Assembly (NCBI GenBank): GCA_029532415.1
Contig: JAQOTA010000034.1
Location: 248,001 to 312,000, forward strand
Direction of reading: 5' to 3'
DNA: 64,000 nucleotides
Source of the DNA: Marasmius tenuissimus
Taxonomy: Eukaryota > Basidiomycota > Agaricomycetes > Agaricales > Marasmiaceae
Shown here: positions 10,671 to 21,040 of the stretch, piece by piece
Layout of the letters: the number at the start of each line of letters is the position of its first letter
Position numbering within the stretch: the stretch's first letter is position 1
Notes under the pieces: generated by a model
What the model was told of the DNA's origin: nothing
What the model saw: the letters and a program-made list of their open reading frames with translations, nothing else
The model's database searches: none
Program-made: the position numbers and the translations under genes

Positions 10671-12599
10671 ATGCTGGGGAAGACACTTCCCGAATACATT
10701 TTCATCTTAATCTCCATCGCCATCCTCAACCTTATAGGTCCAGCGAGTCTGGTCTACGTCACATGGTACAGCTATCACTATCTCTACAGAGGCAACTTGG
10801 AAGGGAGAATCAATTTCATTATTTCGACCGGAATATTTGTATATGCCATACTTGAAGTCTTGTTCTTACTCGGAGTTTATTGGCCCAGAAAGAGACGGCT
10901 AGTAAAGGTGTGTATCCAAGCTCGTTTGTTACGCTATTCTCCGGGCTAAGCCATCTATACCCTCAGGAAGCTATATACGATGCCCCGGAGCAGCTTACAC
11001 GCACTGAACGCGAGGTTCTGTTCACCAAGTGTTCCAGTGTTATCTTTCCTCCTTCAGGCAACTATCCGACAGGATGGTTCACGATACCGAATCAGGATAG
11101 TGTTCGTTTGAGGAAACAGAACGTCGTCGAGTGGTTGTTATGGGCTTTGTTTGCTTGTGAGGTCGAGCATGCGTTGTCGGATGAGTGGAAGGAGGAAATC
11201 GAAGGATATGTCAGGAGAATCGAGGAGCGCCTCGGGTATAAGTTGGAAGAGGGCCATGAGGCCTCTGCAAAGTCGATGAGGCTCACATTTGACGAATTAA
11301 AGGCGAACTACAGACCGCTTGTGTGGTATATCGTGAGTGAAGACTTGCGTTCAACCATTCAACTAATCCTGAAGAACGAACTAGACTATTGGCATCGTAG
11401 ATTCCATGACAGCCCTTCGCCTTTTCCTTCTGGGATTCAAGCACTACACCCCGAAACATAGCAACTTCTTTATGAACGCATTTTCCATCTTTCCTTTCCG
11501 AGGATTCGACGTATTCTCCAACTCGTCGTCGACACCATATTTTCCGTATTGGTGTCGACCACACAAGTCAGCAACCAAGGACCCTATCGTGTTCATCCAT
11601 GGAATCGGAATCGGTGTCTATCCCTACGTTCCCCTCATCGCAACTCTCACACGAGAAGACCCAGATGTCGGTATCTTGGTCGTGGAGCTTTTACCCATAA
11701 GCAACAGGATCTTAATGCCCTACGTTGGCTCTGCACACAAGAGCTTTCCTATACCCACACGACAGACGATGCTAGACGCCGTCTATGCCACAATGCGCTC
11801 TTTAGGAGCACCTTGGGCAAAGGCAGCTTTGGCCACCCATTCATATGGAACTGTTATTGCTGCCTACGACATTCGAGAACGCGCAAAGACACGACGACAA
11901 TACCCATATCACGACGAAGCAGACTCCGAGACGATAGCGTCTCCACCTATACCCCAATTCACGTCTTACCTTTTGGTAGACCCTATTCCCTTCCTTCTGA
12001 ACCTCCCGTCTGTCGCCCACAACTTTATGTACCGGTCTCCATGGCGTCGCCGATCCGACGACCCTCATTCTATCACCTCCACGCACACATCTCTATGGAG
12101 TCGCTTGTGGACAGGCTACAACGGGAACGAATGGCAATTATGGTACTTTGCCTCTCGTGACCTTGAAGTCGCGTTCACGCTCTCTCGGCGGTTCTTCTGG
12201 GACGATGTCGTACTCTGGAGAGAGGACTTGGGGTTGGAGTTGAGCCAAGACACGGACCATGTGCACGACCCTTCGAGCGGGGGTGGTAGGGCTTCCCCAG
12301 GCCCATCGCCTCCCGTGGCAGTGGTCTTGTCCGGCGACGACCAAATCGTGCCAGCATCGAACGTGAGGGATTATCTCGTTGGAGAGAACCCGGAATTGTG
12401 GGAGAAGTTTGAGATGGGGTGCCACACCCACTACGCAAATTTATCTCCTAGCAAACGTCTGGAGCATTCCGCTGCTCTTGAGGAGATTCTGTATTACCCA
12501 GGACTCGATCATGCCACAGTCTTCGATACACGTCAGCGAAGGCAGGGTTTGGTCGAGGTCATTGAGAGGTTCTGTAGTCGTAGAACTATACAAGCGTAG
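10671..12599 (+). CDS. membrane-anchored alpha/beta hydrolase
   Basis: Exons 10671-10907, 10967-11332 and 11385-12599 give 605 residues in frame. Two hydrophobic helices occupy about residues 8-30 and 43-65, so the protein is probably anchored with its catalytic part on one face. The hydrolase core begins near residue 250 with the oxyanion segment FIHGIGIG. The nucleophile elbow is ATHSYGT (serine within a relaxed G-x-S-x-G), the acid is in SGDDQIVP and the histidine in GLDHATVF, so a complete triad is present in the expected order. A helical region (about residues 80-200) of unknown role precedes the core. Such proteins are widespread in Agaricomycetes and mostly uncharacterised. It could be an esterase or lipase; a role in product processing is only suggested by position. 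Confidence 0.87.
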
Positions 12600-13106
12600 C
12601 ATGTCAATACATGAGCGGTTCCTCCCTGCGTTTGAGGCACGTTCGAGCCAGAAAGCTAGGCGAGATGCGACTGTAACGTGCCTGCCACCGGCAGATGCCC
12701 GGTAGTCACGCCACGATGGTTGGCTCGCTTAGCGCCTCTTAGCGCCCACCCTTGTCTCTGACCCACCACCACGATCCACACTCTTTCACAATTCCACATT
12801 GGACCGTTCAACTCTAGTTCAAAATGCCTTATCTCCTTGATCCTGTCATCACTACTGAACCACCAACGTAATACTTTGGCTATTCAGTTCTTGAAATCGC
12901 ATGGACCTCCCGGATTCAATTTAAACGACAACCCAATCATGAATCATGATTCTCCCGCGAACGACTCAACAACAAACCGTAGATCTCGATCTTCAATCGG
13001 AGTAGTAGAGCTGCAAACCTAGAACACGCGATAATGTTTTCTTAAGAGCGAAGGCTCGCAAATCTCGAAGAGCTCAATCACTCGTCGCACATCTCGAAGA
13101 AAAAAC
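12600..13106. other. spacer upstream of the GMC gene
   Basis: About 500 bp separate the hydrolase stop from the GMC start. It should contain the hydrolase 3' end and the GMC promoter. A small repeat, gctcgcttagcgcctcttagcgccc, lies around 12722-12747 as two adjacent near-copies of 'cttagcgcc'. Nothing else is recognisable. Confidence 0.4.
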
Positions 13107-15759
13107 ATGCCTGACACGGTTGACTACGTCGTCGTTGGAGGAGGAACCGCAGGAAACGCGCTTGCTGTTCGTTTGGCCGAGAAGGGACATTCGGTATTGA
13201 TCTTGGAAGCCGGAAAGGATGTGTCTGCAGAACCGGAAGTCAGAATGCCAGGTGCGTGGATCGTGCTTTTTTTTTTGGTTGCTTAATCTTCTAAGCCGGC
13301 TTTGGTTTGTAGGACTGTTCTTACCCAACCACATGAATCCGGAGAGAAATTGGATGTTTATGTCGACGCCTCAGACTCACTTGAACGGACGACAGATCTT
13401 CCTTCCTCGGTCAGTCGCCAGAGTCTCGACTCTCGTATTGCCTTACCAGCCCTGAATTTTGTTCGAACTGCAGCGGAAAGTCCCTTGGTGGAACCAGTAA
13501 TGTGCGTACATACATTTGGGAAACTTGTTATCGCGGGTGTTGTAACGGTCCCATAGATCAACTTCATGCAGTTGAACCGGCCATCTGCACACGAACTCGA
13601 CGATGGTATGTCTGACACGGTTGACACTGGCGCGCCGCTCAATTTTTGGAAGCGTTCAAGGCATTTGGCGTCGATGGATGGAGCTGGGTTGACCTTCTGC
13701 CGTACTACAGGAAGGTACTTTGCATCCATGATTTGCGTCGTTCAGCTGATTGAGATAAACCCCACCCTCTTCTGTAGTTTGAAAAACTGAACGCTACCTC
13801 CTCTGTGGACACCTATATAATACCCTCCGACCACGCACATGGAAATTCTGGTGCGGTCGAAGCAACACTGCCTGTCGAAACGACTGTCACTCGAGAACTC
13901 TTCTTCAAGGCAATGAACGAGGTCGGGCTAGACACAAATCACGATGCCGTCAGTCTAGAACGTCTTCCGCTCTGCTACCTATCTTCTTACTGGTTTACAA
14001 ATTCCAGACGAGTGGCAAAAACGTCGGAGTGTGGAACTCCTTTCAGGCTATTGACTCCAATGGCTCCCGCATATCATCCGATACTGTGCGAACTCTGTTC
14101 TTCCCACTTTGCATGTCCTAATTACTGACACGTCCTTCCTCTAGGCCTACCTCAAACCGAACCTCTCGAGGTTACCCAATCTCCACGTTGCAACGGAAGC
14201 CTATGCGACGCGCGTTTTGTTCACAAAATCCACTGGGGAGACTCTGCCTACTGCAGAAGGAGTAGAGTACATTCAGAATGGCGAGAAACGCACAATCAAG
14301 GCCAATAAGGAGGTCATACTCGCTGCAGGTGGGTCGGACAGTGGTGCCTTTCCTCCGTCGTGCCGACATCGCTGAACTCTCACCCAAAGGTTCCTACCAC
14401 ACTCCCCAACTTCTTGAGCTTTCAGGTGAGGTCTCAAGGCGTGCTCTATCCCGGCCAAGTGCTGAATACAGCCATGTCTAGGTATCGGTGACCCGAAGGT
14501 TCTCGCCAAGTACGGTATAAACACTGTGGCTGAATCTGTGGGTGTGGGCGCAAATCTTCGTGAGTTGACGCTTTCTTCAATTCCTTGAGCGCTGAGTTGA
14601 TCAATCTTTGCAGAGGTACCTGCTCTTCGGCGAACCTCTCAAGGCGGCTGCTGACTACACACTCACCCAGGAACATGTCCTTGTGCCCCTCGTCTTCGAA
14701 CTGGCGTCTGGGGTTGATACTTTCGATAGACTACTCGACCCCGCCGTGGCTGTAGAGGAGCAAAGGAAATAGTATGTCGACATTCCCTCTTGCCGATATG
14801 TTGAATGGTGCTGACACGTACTTGAACCAGTCTCGAAGGAGGAAAAGGGAAACTCGCAGTCGTACCCCTTTCATACGCTGTTGTGCCCGGCGACAAGGTT
14901 TTCTCCGTCGAAGAGAAAGCTACTTTCGGTGATGCCATCAAGGAAATCTCACAGACTACAGACCATCCTTTCGTATCGAAGATGGCCAATTTGCACCGGA
15001 AGTGGCTCGACGATGGTGCAGCATTCCTAGAGTGAGTTTGTCTCAGTTGAGTCTCCGTTCTACCGAAGATGAATCATCTTGTCATTCAGGGTATTGGAAC
15101 TTTCTGCCTTTTACCCGTCCAGTAGTGCACCCGCGCCTGGACCAGGAAAGACCTATGTTACGTTCCTCTGTGCTCTGCAGTACACAGCGTCACGGGGAAC
15201 TGTCCACATCACCTCGAATAATCCCGAGGACAAACCTGAAGTCGACCCTGAATTCCTCTCGAAGGATTCAGATCTGGAAGCGCTGCTGGCAGGCGTTAAG
15301 TTTGTTAGGAAGATTGTTGGGACGAAGGCGTTCCGCGACTCTGTTGTCGGGGAGGTAGCTCCCGGGAAGGATGGGGACGATGATGAGAAACTGAAGGAGT
15401 ACATCAGGACGAATTTGGGTGTAACTTATCATCCTGTGGGCACTGCAGCGATGTTGCCGAAGGAGTTGGGAGGTGTAGTTGATCGGAACTTGAAGGTGTA
15501 TGGGACGGAAAACCTCCGAGTGGTATGTTCTGTGATTGGGTGTTCAAAGTTTCACTTTGTGCTGATGAAGGGTCTTCGTTGTTCCGCTAGGTTGATGCAT
15601 CCATCTTTCCGATTGAGTTCTCTGTTCACCCCATGGCGACTATCTACGCGTTGGCAGAAAAGGTCGGTTCCTGTCTACGTTACACCGTATTACCCCCTTG
15701 TGGCTGATGTCTTCCCGCTACAGGCGGCCGACATTATTGGCGGGAAACAAGAGTCATAG
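13107..15759 (+). CDS. GMC-family FAD oxidoreductase (alcohol oxidase/dehydrogenase type)
   Basis: Sixteen exons can be joined (13107-13251, 13313-13409, 13474-13501, 13557-13605, 13653-13714, 13778-13948, 14008-14085, 14145-14328, 14390-14425, 14482-14559, 14614-14615, 14671-14771, 14831-15031, 15090-15522, 15591-15662, 15724-15759), totalling exactly 591 codons (590 residues), normal for the family. The Rossmann motif VVGGGTAGNALA and the following LILEAG bind FAD; LPRGKSLGGT is GMC signature 1 and GSYHTPQLLELSGIGDP signature 2. The catalytic pair sits in TYHPVGTAAM and VHPMATIYA, giving His-His. No signal peptide is seen, so it is probably intracellular, unlike secreted aryl-alcohol oxidases. 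It likely oxidises an alcohol of the local product or a related metabolite. The conserved NLQEH motif requires a 2-nt exon, which is unusual (see findings). Confidence 0.92.
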
Positions 15760-16893
15760 TCGGGAAGAGGGCGTGGAGTTTATCGTTCCCGAAGATTATC
15801 AATTATCAGAAGAGCTTTGCATAGGTTATTCAATTTATTCCCTTTGACTGGGTTCAGGGCCACAATTTCTCAACGGGTGGTTCTGTCGCTTTCCATCCAC
15901 GATCGTACCCCCGATTCCTGTGAAGGTCGGATGGCCATATGCCTGTCACGGTTGGGAGTGCCTTTCGTGCGAGAAAGCAAAGGCCACAAGTCCGAGCGGT
16001 CGCGATTCACCAATAACCAGTCTGCGACAGTATCTTCCGGCTCTCGCATGGGTTTGACGTGGTTTGACGCGCCACGGATCAAGTTCCTCATCATTTCCTG
16101 AGCGCACTTTCCGAAGCAGCAGACGTAGCCTCCGTTTCAGTCCTGGCCTCTGCTAATCGAAATGCTGAACAAGCAGGTGCGCCTCACCTATAACAGCCTT
16201 TCATCCTTCGTGCTGAACGATAACGCTGGAGCCTAGGATGAAGGCTTGGTAACGGATATCCTCAGTTCCGGAGGTTGCAAGACCGGCTAGTCGTCAACGC
16301 AAAGGTGGCAGTACTATGAGTATTCAATACCCCAATACCTCACGATAACGACCTCGATACATACACGCGAAGCACGAAACACATTCCTCTGAGAGAAGAC
16401 AATCATATGAATCGTGAGCAAACGTTTCATAGTCCGCTCAACTTGAGGAGATCAGAATCATGCGGGATGATCATGATGATTTGTGTCAACGCAACCCGCC
16501 GGATCAATGGCTCCACTCTCCGCAATCAGCGATACCAACTGCTCGCTGACAGCCACAGACGAACCAAAGTGAGGGCAAGATACGCCTTCAAGTTTGCAAT
16601 CTTGCCTTCAGGCTGTTAAAGAATAACACAGGCGCATGGATTGACTTCAAGACGACTCTTCAACCTTGGCTAGTACCATTCGCCATTTGGGTTAAGGACT
16701 GAATGCTCAGGACGTGTCGATGGTGTTTGATCAAGGCCATACGGAACGGGAACGGTTAAACTGAATGTCTGTCTATTGCTGATTATAGAGAAGCTGAATG
16801 GGAGGTGTGGTGCCAATTTTCTTCCAATATACTTAAAAGCCAGCTTCGCAGATGGTCTCGCGCTTTTCTGCGTCCCGATAATCTTTTGCAAGA
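15760..16893. other. intergenic stretch
   Basis: About 1.1 kb without a supportable gene. Open frames on both strands at 15817-16101 and 16407-16912 are shadows of each other and have no motif. The last 100 bp before 16894 should carry the promoter of the DUF6534-type gene. Confidence 0.45.
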
Positions 16894-18434
16894 ATGTCGA
16901 CGGCACTCCCACCCATTCCTCCAGGCATTGCTCATGCGTACGTGAACCCCTTTTGCGCTGTGCCGCGTGCGAATGTTCCGAGTTGCTGAATGAAACGAAT
17001 ACAGGACTGGCCCACTGGTATGTCCACTGTTCTATAGGTAATGTTCTCAGAGTCCGACGTAGATGGGACGTAGCTTCTCGGTTACATGTTCAACTGGGGC
17101 TTGTTCGGAGTGCTGAGTGTACAGACTTGTAAGTCTCTATTTCCTACCTTGTTTTGGAACAACTTGATGCTGATATACGCTACTGGTTTGAAGACATGTA
17201 CTACAGCGCATTTCCCAACGATGCTCTCAAGTTCCAAGCTTTGGTGTATGGGGTTTATCTCGTGGAGACTGTACAGACCATCTTGGTCACCCACGATGCA
17301 TTCCAGACCTTCGCGTTCGGATATGGGAACATTTTCTCGCTAAACAGCGTACAATTGATCTGGTTCCATGCATGTGTCTTGCCTGGCCTTGGTAAGACGA
17401 ATCTGTATGCTGAAGTGCTAAGAGCTCACCCCATTCCTCCGTCCTACAGTTGCATTCACAGTACAGATCTACTTCGCTTATCGAATATTCCTATTGTCTC
17501 GTTCGAAAATTGTTTCGATTATCATCGCAGTCGTGCGTTTGTTTTCTCGATTCTCAAATGTTCTTCATAGTGATAACTTGTCCCAGACGGCATTGATGGA
17601 ATTCATAGCAGCTGTGACTACTGGGGTCATGGCGAAGCAAAATGCCACGTTCTCAGGCGTTGCGGAGGATAAAACCATGATACCAGTCGTGGGCGTGAGT
17701 TTCTATTCCATTCACTTTGAAGTAGGATCTCTCATCTTCGTGACTTATGTCAGGTCTGGCTCGCTGGAAGCGCCTTCTGCGATATCCTTATCGCGATGTC
17801 AATGACTTACGTGGTACGTCTGACTCGTTCCTACGACGGATAGCACTTTGTCAAACTGCTTTGCAGCTTTCCAAATATGACGGAAGCTTCGCAGAGACTC
17901 GCGACCGTGTCAATCGTATCATAAGGTTGACGATGGAAACGGGGAGTCTCACCGGTTTGTCGGCTTCACTAGAGGACGCAGAATTTTTGAGTGACCGACC
18001 CTTTCTCGTCCAGCTGTCATCGCGGTCGTCGACCTTATACTGTTCGTGAAATTCCCAGCCCAAGATTATCATATTTGCCCAGCCATCACGCTGGCCAAAC
18101 TCTACTCCAACTCTCTGCTCGTGGTTTTCAATAGCCGGATGCGTATACCTAATTCTCGGGGACACTCGACGTCGAGGTCGGACTCACATGCTGTGAACGG
18201 TAACAACAGTATGGTATTCCGAACGACCGACGTGAACCGACGGCCAGAGGGAATACAAGTCAGAGTAGAAGAGGCATCTGTTTGGAACGATGAATACGCG
18301 ATGGATCACTTGGTAAGTCTTCTGTGCAAGGTGCGAATGTATGGTTTTTGATATTCGTACCCTCACAGAAATCCAACTCAAATCCTCAAACTGGTCGCGT
18401 GTACAACATTGGGCGTGATATATCTCGTGCGTAG
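16894..18434 (+). CDS. DUF6534-type seven-helix-like membrane protein
   Basis: Ten exons (16894-16937, 17005-17017, 17074-17128, 17194-17391, 17450-17532, 17587-17694, 17754-17813, 17867-17954, 18014-18312, 18369-18434) give 337 residues. The opening MSTALPPIPPGIAHA leads into YMFNWGLFGVLSVQTY and then a series of hydrophobic helices: LVYGVYLVETVQTILV, LIWFHACVLPG, VQIYFAYRIFLL, FIAAVTTGVM, LAGSAFCDILIAMS and AVIAVVDLILFV. The region around CDILIAMSMTYVLSKYD to VFNSRMR is the DUF6534 core, followed by a polar cytoplasmic tail. The family is expanded in Agaricomycetes and has no established function; a receptor-like topology has been noted but is unproven. One exon is only 13 nt. It is the second member of this family in the window and lies between the GMC and terpene cyclase genes. 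Confidence 0.88.
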
Positions 18435-19745
18435 TCTTTTGGACGGCGAGGAGGGGTGTATTGTGTCTGTATTTAAAATAACTTATAGAGGTAGTTAACG
18501 AGAGCATGAATCGCTAATCACAAAGACGGGTGCGGTAGACTATCACAGGACATCGTCTCATTGATGCGACCACGGACTTGACGATGGTAGTCTACCCCAG
18601 TCTACCCCTCTGCTACGTGGAGTCACCAGTCGAGGCTTGTGAAAGCAAGACATTCATGTATGGTGTTTGCATGAGTAGGTGACCAACACGGCAGATTTAG
18701 TTTGATCATCCACAATTCTTCGCCGCTAGGAGACAGCAGAATCTGTGTACACAGGCCATACGGCAACTCGTAAGGCCTTGAGTCTATTTAGTGACCGACC
18801 AGAGAGGAGTTACTAAAAATTCAGACTCCAGGTGGCTTTCATCGAATGCCACATGGCACACCGAGTCCCAGCCTTCGGCAATGAGATCGAGATTCAAGTT
18901 CAGGGACGCTCTGCGTCCTGCATGGGCATGGGTCCCCATCATGGTTTCGGAGAAACTGTCCGTTTTCTTGATAATCACAGCAGCGAGACGTCGTCAAAGT
19001 TGAAGAGTTGCCGCGGCCAAGCCACAGATGTGAATGTTCGGCAAAACCCGGTGGCGATTGATGCCCAAGGCGCCACAAGGTCAACACAAAGCGTAAACCT
19101 CTACCCGATGACTCGGACCTTCACTGACCCCAAAAGTTGCTGCACGACTTCAAAACGGATCCCGAGTGCACATGTCTGTGGGACGATCAGCGCTATCTTG
19201 CTAACGACAGCGGGTCACCTTTGGTCTGTCATGATGGCTCTCCAACTCTCCCCAGGAACATACGGCATTCACGATGGTTGAGCGGCGTCTGTCTCTTTTT
19301 TTTTTCTTCTGGTTGAGGCAATTTCTCTTCACTTGCTGATGTTTACTCCACAGAGCTACGACACATCCTGACAGTCATACTTACTGTTGGCGGGAAGTAG
19401 ACAGAATAAAAATCTGCTGAAGGTGACCTGTCTTTCCTCTCGCAGGCAAATTGTATAATATTGCTCGCCCAAGGTCCAAGGCCTTCCATTTTCAAGGCTA
19501 TTGGGACAGCGATTGAACGTACCAGTCTCTCCATTCTCAAAAAAATGCAGTGACTTGTGAGCGCGTACTATGAGGCTGTCAATTCTCCGTCAGGTCCTTC
19601 AAATTTGGAGTGAGTCTAGTCAGTTGAGATTCGAATCTGATACGTTATTTCCTGTGCAGCGTTCTGATCAGGTATTCAAGAATTGAGCGGACCGTCGCTA
19701 CTTAAGGACGGTTAACATCGTCCAGCTTTACTCCAGTACCCAGCC
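18435..19745. other. intergenic stretch
   Basis: About 1.3 kb upstream of the terpene cyclase. A 149-codon open frame on the plus strand (18832-19281) has a mirrored frame on the minus strand and no recognisable domain or splice partner, so I do not call it. A weak hairpin with tagtctacc/gtagacta arms lies near 18535-18600. The promoter of the cyclase should be in the last few hundred bases. Confidence 0.45.
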
Positions 19746-20853
19746 ATGACCCAGATCGAGTGCCTCAAAGTCGTCGATACAACTCGCTATCCTTGCTTCT
19801 TTGTGTCCTTCGAAATCAAGGACTGCTGGAGCACCATGGAGGCTGTAGTTCAAGCTGCATTGGACGACGTCATTCAAAAGTGCACCAAGCCAGGGACACG
19901 GGAGCGCAAGAGGGCTTTGTACATGCACGATAACCCTGCAGGGAATTTATTTGCCCTATCCTTCGGACTATGCGAAGCTGAGCGACTGGCTTTCGTAGTT
20001 AGATACCTCAACTACCTGTGCATCATAGATGGTGAGAACACTCTTTGGACCACCACTGCGCGGGCACTAAACACTTTGCCGAAGATGTCCTCGAGGACCT
20101 TCCTCACAAGGAGTCCGTGGTCGAGCACGAAATACTCTCACAAGTGCTCCATCTTGGTCCGTCCTCCAACCCTCCGCTGGGCTACACTTCCAACACGCGC
20201 CTTGACTACATTTCTTACCTTCGCGACATGAAGAACGAGATGATGACTGTAGACCCTATCCGGACGCCTGCCTTGCTAGCAAGGCTTGAAGAAGGCTTAC
20301 GGGTCCGAGAGAGTAGCGACACCGACTTCAATAACATCGACGAATACATTCCCTATAGACTTCACAACTTCGACTATGAGTGAGTCGTAACCCACACTCC
20401 CTGATGGTCCTTCAATGTTCTAACCCTATCCTCGGAAGCACGGTTTCGCGACTCATGCTTTGGGCGATGGATATCGACATCTCCCCCGAACAGCTTGATT
20501 CTGACCTTCTTTCCAAAGTCAAGTACTCTATTGGGGTGATCGGGTCGCTTTCAAACGATTACTTCTCTTGGGAAAGGGAGAAGTTACAGCATGGCTCAGA
20601 TGTCAGTCGCATTCGGAACGCGGTGGGGGTCCTCATGAAACAGCATGATATCTCGGAGGCGGAAGCTAAAGTCGGGGTGAAGAGCATCATTATCAAAGAA
20701 GAGAATAATGTGAAGAGCTTGGTCGAAAATTGTGAAGAGATATCCCCGGCTGTGAAGAGATACCTTGAGGGGCTACAGATGTTTGCTGGTGGCTACGGGT
20801 TCTGGTGTGCTACTTGCCCGAGATACAGCAGACCACAAGGCGACAGCACTTGA
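19746..20853 (+). CDS. class I terpene cyclase (terpene synthase)
   Basis: Three exons (19746-20031, 20085-20379, 20439-20853) give 331 residues, the usual size of a stand-alone fungal class I cyclase. The first metal-binding motif spans the first intron and reads IIDDVLEDLP, an Asp-rich DDxxED. The second is SNDYFSWEREK, an NDxxSxxxE (NSE) triad. Near the C-terminus WCATCPRYSR supplies the Arg-Tyr pair that contacts diphosphate. All residues needed for Mg2+-dependent ionisation of a prenyl diphosphate are therefore present. No prenyltransferase domain is attached, so the substrate must come from elsewhere. The NDYFSW form of the NSE motif recalls cyclase domains of chimeric fungal di- and sesterterpene synthases more than standard sesquiterpene synthases, but product class cannot be decided from this. 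It converges with the polyketide synthase 187 bp away. Confidence 0.9.
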
Positions 20854-21040
20854 CTCCCGAGCTCTCAAATACCCTGCGCTTTCGCAACGGATATGAGCTG
20901 GTGTTCGTCAATGACATGGCGATAATACTATAGACTTTAGAATGGACTCGGGACCTTGTACTCATACCTGTCGAGCAAGGGATCGCAATAAAAAGAATTA
21001 TTCGATACAACTCAATGAATTATGATACAAAAGCATACTT

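Noticed and set aside
18535..18605. Possible small inverted repeat element
   Set aside because: The arms are short and imperfect, with no target duplication, so a mobile element is not supported.
18832..19281. 149-codon plus-strand frame upstream of the terpene cyclase
   Set aside because: No domain or consistent introns, with a mirrored open frame on the other strand. It could be a lineage-specific gene but cannot be supported.
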